The notes under the pieces were generated by a model. The model was not told the origin of the DNA and searched no databases. It saw only the letters and a program-made list of their open reading frames with translations. A DNA stretch of 39,470 bases from Pandoraea sp. (GTDB taxonomy: Bacteria > Pseudomonadota > Gammaproteobacteria > Burkholderiales > Burkholderiaceae): assembly GCA_031291335.1 (NCBI GenBank), contig JARLJF010000207.1, positions 1-39,470 on the forward strand, in the 5' to 3' direction. Shown piece by piece: positions 16,206 to 23,331 of this stretch (the stretch's first letter is position 1; each line of letters opens with the position of its first letter). Made by a program: the position numbers and the translations under genes.

Positions 16206-16239
16206 ATATGGCGCGATGATACGGTGGACAGAATGATTT

Positions 16240-16254
16240 TGCAACTCAGTTGCA
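16240..16254. promoter_or_regulatory. Dyad TGCAAC-TCA-GTTGCA, candidate Zur box 2
   Basis: Second copy of the dyad, with 7-base arms (TGCAACT/AGTTGCA) around a single central base. One box could serve the GTPase-QueD transcript and the other copC-copD, or both the same promoter. Confidence 0.5.
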
Positions 16255-16431
16255 CATAACCGACATTCGGCGCCACCGCGACACATTGCCGCGCGTGGCA
16301 TCGCACCGGAACCGCCGGGCGGCTGCACCGGTCTGCAAGGTCTGCGATACTGCGCAAGCGGCGCAGATCGCGTATCCGCGAGGGCCAGAACAGCCGTCCC
16401 GGCATCGCGTGCACCAAGTCGTGCGCCCGCC

Positions 16432-16476
16432 GCTGCGACCACTGCGGCCACTGCGGCCACTGCGGCCACTGCGGAC
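16432..16476. repeat. 9-bp tandem repeat, about five units
   Basis: Units GCTGCGACC, ACTGCGGCC (three exact copies, 16441-16467) and ACTGCGGAC. The array ends 54 bp before the copC start, so change in unit number could alter promoter or leader spacing. Confidence 0.65.
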
Positions 16477-16530
16477 AAAGACGCCGCTTTCCTGACTTTT
16501 CCGCTTTTTTGCCTCTTAGCCGAACTCGAT

Positions 16531-16941
16531 ATGCGTACTTTCAAGATGGCTTCCAACGCCCCTCGTGCCACTGCCTTGCTGCGTCGCGCGACGCAAGGAC
16601 TCACGCTTGCGGCAGTCCTCGGTCTGGCCGGGCTCTCTCAGGGCGCGTGGGCACATGCGCACGCCGTATCGAGCGAGCCTGCGGCACAGGCTACCGTCGC
16701 AGCACCGAAGTCGGTGCGCGTGACGTTCGACTCGGCGCTCGAAGGCGCCCTCTCGAAGCTGAGCGTCGTCGACGCGCAGGGCAAGCCGGTCACGCAGGCG
16801 AAGCCCGAACTCGACGCCGCGCGCAAGACACTCACGTTGTCGCTTCCCGCACTGCCCGCCGGTGACTATCAGGCGAACTGGATCGCCGTGGCCAGCGACG
16901 GCCATCGCACGCAAGGCAACTTCAAGTTCACCGTGAAGTGA
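16531..16941 (+). CDS. copC: Periplasmic copper-binding protein CopC
   Basis: 136 residues. The signal peptide ends at QGAWA, leaving mature HAHAVSSEPAAQATV; the N-terminal His is the classic Cu(II) ligand of CopC. The beta-sandwich core (KSVRVTFDSALEGALSKLSVVD) ends with VASDGHRTQGNFKFTVK, whose Asp and His complete the Cu(II) site. The Met-rich Cu(I) loop of the Pseudomonas plasmid protein is absent, as in chromosomal types. ATG 16546 is an alternative start. Its stop shares a base with the copD start (TGATG), a normal copCD arrangement. Confidence 0.93.
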   Translation: MRTFKMASNAPRATALLRRATQGLTLAAVLGLAGLSQGAWAHAHAVSSEPAAQATVAAPKSVRVTFDSALEGALSKLSVVDAQGKPVTQAKPELDAARKTLTLSLPALPAGDYQANWIAVASDGHRTQGNFKFTVK

Positions 16942-17930
16942 TGTCGGGCGATCTCGCTGCTGGCACGTGGCAGCCCGCCACGGCGGGACTGCTCAATCTC
17001 GCGCTGGCGCTCGCCCTGGGCGTGCTGCTGTTGCGCAGCCCGCATGCCGTGCGGCGCGGCCTGACCGTGCGCGTGTTGCCCGCCTTCGCCGCCGGGCTGG
17101 CCGTGCTCGCGTGGGTCGCATACGTGCTATCAAGCACTCAGGCGATGACCGGCGGCGACTGGGATAGCACGTCCGCCATGCTCAGCGATGTGTGGCTGGT
17201 ACTCACGCAATCCCACTTCGGCCGGATGCAATGGGTCGCCGGGTTCGGCGCCGCGCTGCTATGTGCGGGCGCCTGGGCCTGGTATGACGCGCGCCGTCGT
17301 CTGCGCGCGGTGCTGCCCATTGCCGACGATCCTCGTGACCGGCACCATCGTCGCGAACATCGTCAGGAGCGTTACGCTCGCATGGTTTATGGCATCGGCG
17401 CCGTGGTACTGGCGCTTGCCCGTGCGGGGACCGGCCATGCGGCCGACGCGTCCATGCCGTGGCTCGCCATTGGCGTTCATACGTTGCACGTCGGCGCCGC
17501 CGCGTCGTGGACGGGGGCATTGCTGATCGCCGGATGCGTGATCCCGAGTTGGCGTCACTGGCCGGTCGGCGCGCGTGCCGCGTACGGGGAACGACTATCG
17601 TCGATCGCCACGCTGGCCATGTTCGTCGCGCTGGTGACGGGCGCATTCAACGCGTGGCGCACGCTCGGTGAAACGCCGTCGCTGTGGTTCACCAGTCAGA
17701 ATGCGCCGTATCTGGCGTGGCTCGTGACGAAGCTCGTGCTCGTGGCCTGCGCCGCGTTGCTCGGGGCCTGGAATCGCTGGCATTTCCTGCCGCGTCTGGC
17801 GCTCGATACCGGCGAGACAGCGCTCGATACCACGGCCTTCGCACGTGTCGTCGCCGTCGAAGCGCTTGTGCTGGTGATGGTGATGAGTCTGGCAGCGAAA
17901 CTCGGCACAACGATGCCCCCGGGCGTCTGA
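16941..17930 (+). CDS. copD: Copper uptake/resistance membrane protein CopD
   Basis: 329 residues from ATG 16941, which shares a base with the copC stop. Eight or so membrane helices are visible (for example LLNLALALALGVLLL, VLPAFAAGLAVLAWVAYVL, a central loop with RDRHHRREHRQ, then GVHTLHVGAAASWTGALLIAG). The helix containing HTLHVGAAASW carries the conserved His pair typical of the CopD domain (PF05425). The family moves copper across the inner membrane, taking it from CopC. No terminator run follows; a hairpin lies at 17981 before ada. Confidence 0.92.
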   Translation: MSGDLAAGTWQPATAGLLNLALALALGVLLLRSPHAVRRGLTVRVLPAFAAGLAVLAWVAYVLSSTQAMTGGDWDSTSAMLSDVWLVLTQSHFGRMQWVAGFGAALLCAGAWAWYDARRRLRAVLPIADDPRDRHHRREHRQERYARMVYGIGAVVLALARAGTGHAADASMPWLAIGVHTLHVGAAASWTGALLIAGCVIPSWRHWPVGARAAYGERLSSIATLAMFVALVTGAFNAWRTLGETPSLWFTSQNAPYLAWLVTKLVLVACAALLGAWNRWHFLPRLALDTGETALDTTAFARVVAVEALVLVMVMSLAAKLGTTMPPGV

Positions 17931-17980
17931 TCGAATTCGATAGCAAGAAACGGAGCGCAGCATCGCGACTCGCTCCCTAC

Positions 17981-18000
17981 ACTGAAGGCAATACTTCAGT
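17981..18000. promoter_or_regulatory. Hairpin/dyad ACTGAAG-N6-CTTCAGT between copD and ada
   Basis: Perfect 7-base arms, 6-base spacer, 19 bp before the ada start. It could be an operator or a weak terminator of copD; no T run follows. Confidence 0.35.
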
Positions 18001-18018
18001 CATCGGGAGAACACCGTG

Positions 18019-19215
18019 ATGCGTACCCAACAAATGACCGCCAAACGTCCGCTTCGCCCCGGCGCCGACGCCCCGGATCTGCGTGAAACCTCTGACGTGC
18101 AGGCCCGGACGCCGTCTGCGCCGGCCGTGCCGCATTACACGACGGACGATGCCAAATGGGCGGCCGTCGCCAATCGCGACAAGCAGGCGGACGGCGAATT
18201 CTTCTACTCCGTGCGCACGACCGGCGTGTATTGCCGGCCATCGTGTGGTGCACGGCTGGCACGTCGCGAAAACGTTGCGTTCCATGTCGATACGGCAGCG
18301 GCCGAGCGCGCGGGCTTTCGTCCGTGCAAGCGGTGCAAGCCGGATCAGGGCGCACTGGACGCGCGTCATGCCGCACTGGTGACAGCCGCCTGCCGTCGCA
18401 TCGAGACGGCCGAGGTACCGCCGCGTCTGGAAGCCCTCGCCGCCGAGGCGGGCCTGAGTCCGCACTATTTCCACCGGCTCTTTCGTTCGGTGACGGGCGT
18501 GACGCCCCGTGCCTATGCGAACGCCCGTCGCGCCGAGCGCGTGCGCGATGCACTGCCCGCCGCCGAGAGCGTCACGTCGGCGTTCTACGACGCTGGTTTC
18601 AATTCCAACGGCCGCTTTTACGCAACCGCCGACGCCCTGCTCGGCATGAAGCCAGCGGCGTTCCGTGCCGGCGGCAAGGCCGAATCGATTCGCTTCGCCG
18701 TGGCGCAGTGTTCGCTGGGCGCGCTACTGGTGGCGGCCACCTCGCGCGGGCTGTGCGACATCTCGTTGGGCGATGACCCCGAGACACTCGTGAAGGATTT
18801 GCAGGACCGTTTCCCGAAGGCCGAACTGGTCGGCGCCGACGACGAGTTCGAACGCTGGGTCGCGCAGGTCGTGGGGTTTGTGGAGTCGCCGCACATCGGG
18901 CTGTCGTTGCCGCTGGACGTACGTGGCACAGCATTCCAGCAACGCGTGTGGCAGGCGCTGCGCGATGTCCCTGCGGGGCAGACGGCGAGCTATGCGCAGA
19001 TCGCCGAGCGCATCGGTTCACCGCGCGCGGTTCGCGCCGTCGCGCAGGCGTGCGCATCGAACAAGCTGGCCGTGGTGATTCCTTGCCACCGGATCGTGCG
19101 CAACGACGGCGCGTTGTCGGGCTATCGCTGGGGTGTCGAGCGCAAGCGTGCGCTGCTCGCCCACGAGCGCGGGGAAGGTAGCGAGGGCGCAGGTTCGGAC
19201 AAGGTGAAACTGTGA
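18019..19215 (+). CDS. ada: Ada: methyl-phosphotriester sensor and O6-methylguanine-DNA methyltransferase
   Basis: Bifunctional alkylation-response protein, 398 residues from ATG 18019 (GTG 18016 is also possible; GGGAGAAC lies upstream). The Ada zinc domain has Cys72, Cys76 (YCRPSC) and Cys103, Cys106 (CKRC); the methyl-accepting Cys is Cys72 by family alignment. An AraC-type helix-turn-helix follows (about 120-205). The C-terminal methyltransferase domain has the active site IPCHR (Cys356). There is an N-terminal extension of about 34 residues compared with the E. coli protein. It heads an operon with an oxygenase and alkB through 4-bp overlaps, and should activate this operon once methylated. 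Confidence 0.96.
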   Translation: MRTQQMTAKRPLRPGADAPDLRETSDVQARTPSAPAVPHYTTDDAKWAAVANRDKQADGEFFYSVRTTGVYCRPSCGARLARRENVAFHVDTAAAERAGFRPCKRCKPDQGALDARHAALVTAACRRIETAEVPPRLEALAAEAGLSPHYFHRLFRSVTGVTPRAYANARRAERVRDALPAAESVTSAFYDAGFNSNGRFYATADALLGMKPAAFRAGGKAESIRFAVAQCSLGALLVAATSRGLCDISLGDDPETLVKDLQDRFPKAELVGADDEFERWVAQVVGFVESPHIGLSLPLDVRGTAFQQRVWQALRDVPAGQTASYAQIAERIGSPRAVRAVAQACASNKLAVVIPCHRIVRNDGALSGYRWGVERKRALLAHERGEGSEGAGSDKVKL

Positions 19216-19973
19216 CGGCTCGCCCCACTACATCCCTCGAGTCTCTCGCCCCCCTTCAGTCCATCGACTGGGCCGCACTGGAAGACGAACTCAATCGCTT
19301 CGGTGCGGCACGTATTCCGCAGTTGTTGAACGCCGACGAATGCGACGAACTCTGCGCGATGTATGGCGAGACAGATGGCCGAACCAGCATCACGCCGACG
19401 TCGTCTCGTTTTCGCAGCCGCGTCGTGATGGCACGTCACGGTTTCGGCCAGGGGGAATATCAATACTTCGCCTACCCGCTGCCATCGCTCGTCGCCGGGC
19501 TGCGCGAAGCGTTCTACGCTCCGTTGCGCGAGATTGCGCACCACTGGCACGCGGCAATGGGCATCGACACGCGCTATCCGCCCACCCATAGCGCCTACCT
19601 CGCGCAGTGTCATGACGCGGGTCAGCGCCGCCCCACGCCACTGCTGCTGCGCTACGAGGCAGGCGACTACAATTGCCTGCATCAGGATCTCTATGGGGAA
19701 CACGTCTTCCCGTTGCAGGTGGCCATTCTGCTGTCGCAGCCCGGCGAAGATTTCACGGGCGGCGAGTTCGTTCTCACCGAGCAGCGCCCGCGCATGCAGT
19801 CGCGCGCCGAAGTGGTGCCGCTCACGCGCGGCGATGCCGTCGTGTTCGCCGTGCATCATCGGCCGGTGAACGGCACGCGCGGTGTGTATCGCGTCAACAT
19901 GCGACACGGCGTGAGCCGCGTGCGCAGCGGCCATCGACATACGCTCGGCGTGATCCTGCACGACGCCACATGA
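19212..19973 (+). CDS. 2OG-Fe(II) dioxygenase of unknown substrate (COG3826-like)
   Basis: 253 residues. GTG start at 19212 overlaps the ada stop (GTGA). Jelly-roll oxygenase signature: iron ligands His157 and Asp159 (LHQDLYGE), a distal His likely at 232 (MRHGVSR) and 2-oxoglutarate Arg242. Strand motifs LQVAILLSQPGEDFTGGEF and the product-side TRGDAVVFAVHHRP are those of prolyl-4-hydroxylase-like proteins. It is not an AlkB by sequence: AlkB follows as a separate gene. Sitting between ada and alkB with ATGA/GTGA overlaps on both sides, it is very probably part of the methylation-damage response. The substrate (nucleic acid, protein or small molecule) is unknown. Confidence 0.9.
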   Translation: MTARPTTSLESLAPLQSIDWAALEDELNRFGAARIPQLLNADECDELCAMYGETDGRTSITPTSSRFRSRVVMARHGFGQGEYQYFAYPLPSLVAGLREAFYAPLREIAHHWHAAMGIDTRYPPTHSAYLAQCHDAGQRRPTPLLLRYEAGDYNCLHQDLYGEHVFPLQVAILLSQPGEDFTGGEFVLTEQRPRMQSRAEVVPLTRGDAVVFAVHHRPVNGTRGVYRVNMRHGVSRVRSGHRHTLGVILHDAT

Positions 19974-20629
19974 CATTCGACCTCTTCGGCAGCGCACACG
20001 ACAACGCGCACCACGACAGCCCGCAAACCGACGAACTCGGTCCCGGGGCTTTCGTGTTGCGCGGGTTTGCGCGGTCGCAACTGACCCGCTTGCAAACCGA
20101 CATCGATACGGTAATTGCGCAAGCGCCGTTGCGTCATTGGCTGACACCGGGCGGCAAACGCATGTCGGTTGCGATGACCAATTGCGGGGAAGTGGGATGG
20201 ATCAGCGACCGGATGGGCTATCGCTATGGCACGCACGATCCGCTCTCGAAGCAACCGTGGCCTTCGATGCCGGCCTCATTCGTCGCGCTCGCACGTGATG
20301 CCGCCGAGGCGGCGGGCTATCGCGACTTCGCGCCCGACGCCTGTCTCATCAATCGCTATGCGCTGGATGCGCGACTCACGCTGCATCAGGATCGTGACGA
20401 ACGCGAACTGGGCGCGCCCATCGTGTCGGTCTCGCTCGGGCTGCCCGCGACCTTCCTGTGGGGCGGCCTGCAGCGCACCGACCGCACACGTCGTGTGCGT
20501 CTCACACCGGGCGACGTCGTCGTGTGGGGCGGCCCGTCACGACTCGTCTACCACGGCATTGCGAGCGTCGAGGGCAGCTTCGACGCGCAGGCCGTGCGGT
20601 ACAACCTCACGTTCCGGCAGGCGCGCTGA
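19970..20629 (+). CDS. alkB: AlkB, DNA/RNA oxidative demethylase
   Basis: Fe(II)/2-oxoglutarate dioxygenase that removes 1-methyladenine and 3-methylcytosine. 219 residues; the start at ATG 19970 overlaps the previous stop (ATGA). Iron ligands His139, Asp141 (LHQDRDE) and His195 (VYHGI), 2-oxoglutarate contacts Arg210 and Arg216 (RYNLTFR), and the substrate-pocket segment GWISDRMGYRY and CLINRYA are all present and spaced as in E. coli AlkB. Last gene of the ada operon. Confidence 0.96.
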   Translation: MTFDLFGSAHDNAHHDSPQTDELGPGAFVLRGFARSQLTRLQTDIDTVIAQAPLRHWLTPGGKRMSVAMTNCGEVGWISDRMGYRYGTHDPLSKQPWPSMPASFVALARDAAEAAGYRDFAPDACLINRYALDARLTLHQDRDERELGAPIVSVSLGLPATFLWGGLQRTDRTRRVRLTPGDVVVWGGPSRLVYHGIASVEGSFDAQAVRYNLTFRQAR

Positions 20630-20666
20630 TCGTTCGATCGACGCGCGCACCGCCGTCATACCAAAC

Positions 20667-21287
20667 TCAATACCCGACCGTGAAACGCGCGCGCGGGTGC
20701 TGGTTCTTCTCGAGTTCGTCGACCAGCGCGATGGCGTAGTCTTCCATCGAAATCCAGCTCTTGCCGTTAGCATCGACGAGCAGACCGTCGGCACCGATAC
20801 GGAACTTGCCCGTGCGCTCACCCGGTTCGAACAACGCCGACGGCGACAGGAACGTCCAGTTCAGCGACGAGTCCTTCGGCTCGGCGCGCAGCACCTGCAA
20901 GAAATCGCGGCCAGCGCTGGCTTCCGGCTTGTAGGCTTGCGGAAAGTCTGGCGTATCGATGAGTGCCTTGCCCGGCGCAATCTCCAGACTCCCCGCACCG
21001 CCCACCACGAGCAGACGCGGCACGTTCGCGCGCTTCACCGCGTCGATGAGTTTGGTGGCATCCATCGAGGCGAAACGACCGGCGCTGATCACGGCGTCGT
21101 GACCGGCGAGCAGCGGCGCGAGGGAGGTCGGGTCCGCCGCGTCGCCCTTGACGATCGACAGCCCCGGTTCGGCTTCGACACGCTCGGGATTACGGGCGAT
21201 ACCCGTGACGGTGTGACCACGTTGCAGCAACTCGGCGGCAACGCGCGTACCCACGCGGCCGGTAATACCAATCAAGGCGACTTTCAT
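20667..21287 (-). CDS. NAD(P)-binding reductase/epimerase-like protein
   Basis: 206 residues. N-terminal Rossmann fold, MKVALIGITGRVGTRVAAELL (GxxGxxG at 7-13), typical of NmrA-like/atypical SDR proteins (COG2910). VVGGAGSLEI and the later WTFLSPSALFEPGERTG are family hallmarks; the classical Tyr-Lys catalytic pair is not evident. Substrate unknown; members often act in redox or quinone stress. It lies 48 bp downstream of the DsbA-like gene on the same strand, so the two probably form a unit controlled by the divergent LysR gene. Confidence 0.9.
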   Translation of the reverse strand: MKVALIGITGRVGTRVAAELLQRGHTVTGIARNPERVEAEPGLSIVKGDAADPTSLAPLLAGHDAVISAGRFASMDATKLIDAVKRANVPRLLVVGGAGSLEIAPGKALIDTPDFPQAYKPEASAGRDFLQVLRAEPKDSSLNWTFLSPSALFEPGERTGKFRIGADGLLVDANGKSWISMEDYAIALVDELEKNQHPRARFTVGY

Positions 21288-21335
21288 CAGGATTCTCCTG
21301 GGGGTGAGAGGGAATTCGGGATAAGGGGCTAACGC

Positions 21336-22088
21336 TCAGAGCGCGCAGCCGTCAGGACCACATTGCGGCAGCGCACCGGCGCCGCCTTCGGCAGACGCCG
21401 TCGTCTGTACGGCCAGCAGGCGCTCGCGCAGTGCATCGCGCCACGCATCGGGCTGCCCCAGATAGCGGCCCGGTTCAAGCCGCTCTATCTGGTCGCCGAT
21501 CGCCAGCGCAAAGGTCGGGAAACCGCTGCCGCCCACACGGGCGAGCCACGCGCGGCTGTCGCGGAAGTGCCGCGCGAGCGCGGCGGCATCCTGCGTGTCG
21601 AGGGCTTTGGCGAACGCCTCCCGGTCGAGGCCGAGGCCTGCGGCATTCGTCTCATTGGTCGCATTCGTCGCTTCGGCAGCGATATCGACGAGCACGTCGC
21701 GATCGGCGATGCGCTTGCCATCGACGTAATGAGCGCGCTGCAATGCGGCGAACATGTCGAGTCCGCGCCCGGCCAGCGCCTCGGCGGCCAGCACGGCAGC
21801 GGTGGGCGGTGCGGAGTCGAACACGGCGGTGCCGTCACGCAGCAGTCCGTCGAAATAGGCGTCGCCAAACGGCTGACCGGTCAGCGCCGCAATGCGATGG
21901 TCGTGCGGCATGACGTAATTGCGAAGCTGGGGGGTGACGGGTTGCGCGTTCGGGCCGGCCATCATGCCGCCACCGTGGAACACCACGTCAAGGCCGGCCA
22001 CGTCGCGTGCCGCACGCACCAGCGGCGCGGCGGCGTAACACCAACCGCACAGCGGGTCGGCGATGTAGTGCAGAGTTGCCTGAGTCAT
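21336..22088 (-). CDS. DsbA-family thioredoxin-fold protein (FrnE-like)
   Basis: 250 residues from ATG 22088; no signal peptide, so probably cytoplasmic. The active site CGWC (Cys14-Cys17) follows the first strand. The helical insertion (residues 60-170) fits the DsbA/FrnE class, and VGGSGFPTFAL supplies the cis-Pro strand. A second Cys pair lies at the C-terminus, CGPDGC (243 and 248). Likely a protein-disulphide or glutathione-type oxidoreductase. It is divergent from a LysR gene and followed by an NAD(P)-binding protein, consistent with a redox-stress unit. Confidence 0.88.
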   Translation of the reverse strand: MTQATLHYIADPLCGWCYAAAPLVRAARDVAGLDVVFHGGGMMAGPNAQPVTPQLRNYVMPHDHRIAALTGQPFGDAYFDGLLRDGTAVFDSAPPTAAVLAAEALAGRGLDMFAALQRAHYVDGKRIADRDVLVDIAAEATNATNETNAAGLGLDREAFAKALDTQDAAALARHFRDSRAWLARVGGSGFPTFALAIGDQIERLEPGRYLGQPDAWRDALRERLLAVQTTASAEGGAGALPQCGPDGCAL

Positions 22089-22214
22089 TTCGGTCTGTCC
22101 TGTGTCGTGCAGCGCCGTCGCTCGACGGCGTCTCATGAATGCCATCGTAGTCGCGCCAATCGCTCAAAAAAAGCCCATAATGGCGATCACTTTGTTGCAC
22201 CGATCGAGCGAATC
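22089..22214. promoter_or_regulatory. Divergent promoter region of DsbA-like and LysR genes
   Basis: 126 bp. A dyad GCCGTCG-CT-CGACGGC lies at 22114-22129, and an AT-rich segment CTCAAAAAAAGCCCATAAT is at 22164-22182 near the LysR side. Typical size and layout for a LysR intergenic control region. Confidence 0.45.
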
Positions 22215-23144
22215 ATGGACCGTCTGACGGCAATGCGTGTCTTTACCGAGGTGGCCGATCGCGGCTCGCTCACGGCGGCGGCACAGCGCCTGGACATGTC
22301 GCGGGCGATGGTTTCGCGGTATCTGGCGGAACTCGAAGCGTGGCTCGGCACGCGGCTGCTGCACCGAACCACCCGGGCGGTGAGCCTCACTGACGCCGGT
22401 AACGACGCCCTGCCGCGATGTCGCGAAATGCTCGGTATCGCCGACGATCTGGCCTGTACGTCAAACGCCGACAGCGCACCGCGCGGCCTGCTGCGCGTGG
22501 CGTGCAGCACGTCGCTCGGTCAGGCGTTCCTGGCGGCTGCCGTCACGCGTTTCATCGTGCGGCATCCGGGTGTGGCGATCGATCTGGTGGTGGCGGACCG
22601 CACCGTCGATCTGGTGGACGAGCGCATCGACCTCGCGATTCGCGTGACCACCGAACCGTCGCCCGGTCTCATTGCGCGACGGCTCGCCACGTGCCACTCG
22701 GTGGTCTGTGCCGCGCCGTCGTATCTCCAGCGCCACGGCACGCCGGAGCGTGCCGAAGACCTCGCACTGCATAACTGTCTGACCTATACCTACTTCGGCA
22801 AAAGCCTCTGGCAATTCACGCACAACGGCACGCCGCTCGGGGTGCCCGTCGGCGGCAATCTGTCGGCCAATGAAGTCAACGTGGTCTTCGCCGCCACGCT
22901 CGCGGGCGCGGGCATCTCCATGCAGCCCGTCTATTCGGCGCTGCCGCATCTGCGCGACGGCACCCTGCGCGCCCTGCTGCCCGACTATGTGCCGCGCGAG
23001 ATGACCGTCTATGGCGTGTACATGTCTCGCAAGCAGATGCCGAGTGCCTTGCGCGCGTTGCTCGACGATCTGGTCGAACAGTTCCGCACCGGGTTGTTCG
23101 AAGACACGGGCTACGCCGGACGTCAAGCCACCCCCACCGCCTGA
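22215..23144 (+). CDS. LysR-family transcriptional regulator
   Basis: 309 residues from ATG 22215. N-terminal winged helix-turn-helix (MDRLTAMRVFTEVADRGSLTAAAQRLDMSRAMVSRYLAELE), linker helix with LGTRLLHRTTRAVSLTDAG, then the effector-binding domain from about residue 90. Belongs to the DhcR/AaeR-like subgroup by its 'TRAVSLTDAG' and 'YLQRHGTPERAEDLALHNCL' segments. It is divergent from the DsbA-like and NAD(P)-binding genes, its likely targets. Inducer unknown. Confidence 0.93.
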   Translation: MDRLTAMRVFTEVADRGSLTAAAQRLDMSRAMVSRYLAELEAWLGTRLLHRTTRAVSLTDAGNDALPRCREMLGIADDLACTSNADSAPRGLLRVACSTSLGQAFLAAAVTRFIVRHPGVAIDLVVADRTVDLVDERIDLAIRVTTEPSPGLIARRLATCHSVVCAAPSYLQRHGTPERAEDLALHNCLTYTYFGKSLWQFTHNGTPLGVPVGGNLSANEVNVVFAATLAGAGISMQPVYSALPHLRDGTLRALLPDYVPREMTVYGVYMSRKQMPSALRALLDDLVEQFRTGLFEDTGYAGRQATPTA

Positions 23145-23331
23145 ACCGCCCCGCCGCGTTTCATCTGTCGTGACGCCATGGCGGCGTCACCGAATTGTCA
23201 CAATCCCCGCGTAAAAACGTCGTCTGCCTCGCCCGCCCGGGCAAGCCGACCGGATGTGCATGCTCGCGCCCCTCTGGCGCGTCACGCGCACATGCCGAAC
23301 GCCACGGCCCGCTACGCCAAACAAGGACATC

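Larger units (their letters stand above)
15854..16530. other. Divergent promoter region between GTPase and copC
   Basis: 677 bp. It holds two matching dyads (16191-16205, 16240-16254) and a 9-bp tandem repeat (16432-16476). Short frames on both strands have repeat-driven, non-protein composition. No gene is supported. Confidence 0.6.

Noticed and set aside
16432..16476. 9-bp repeat as CRISPR or as an Ala/Val repeat protein
   Set aside because: No spacers, unit far too short, and the encoded AAV repeat is on a frame without other support.
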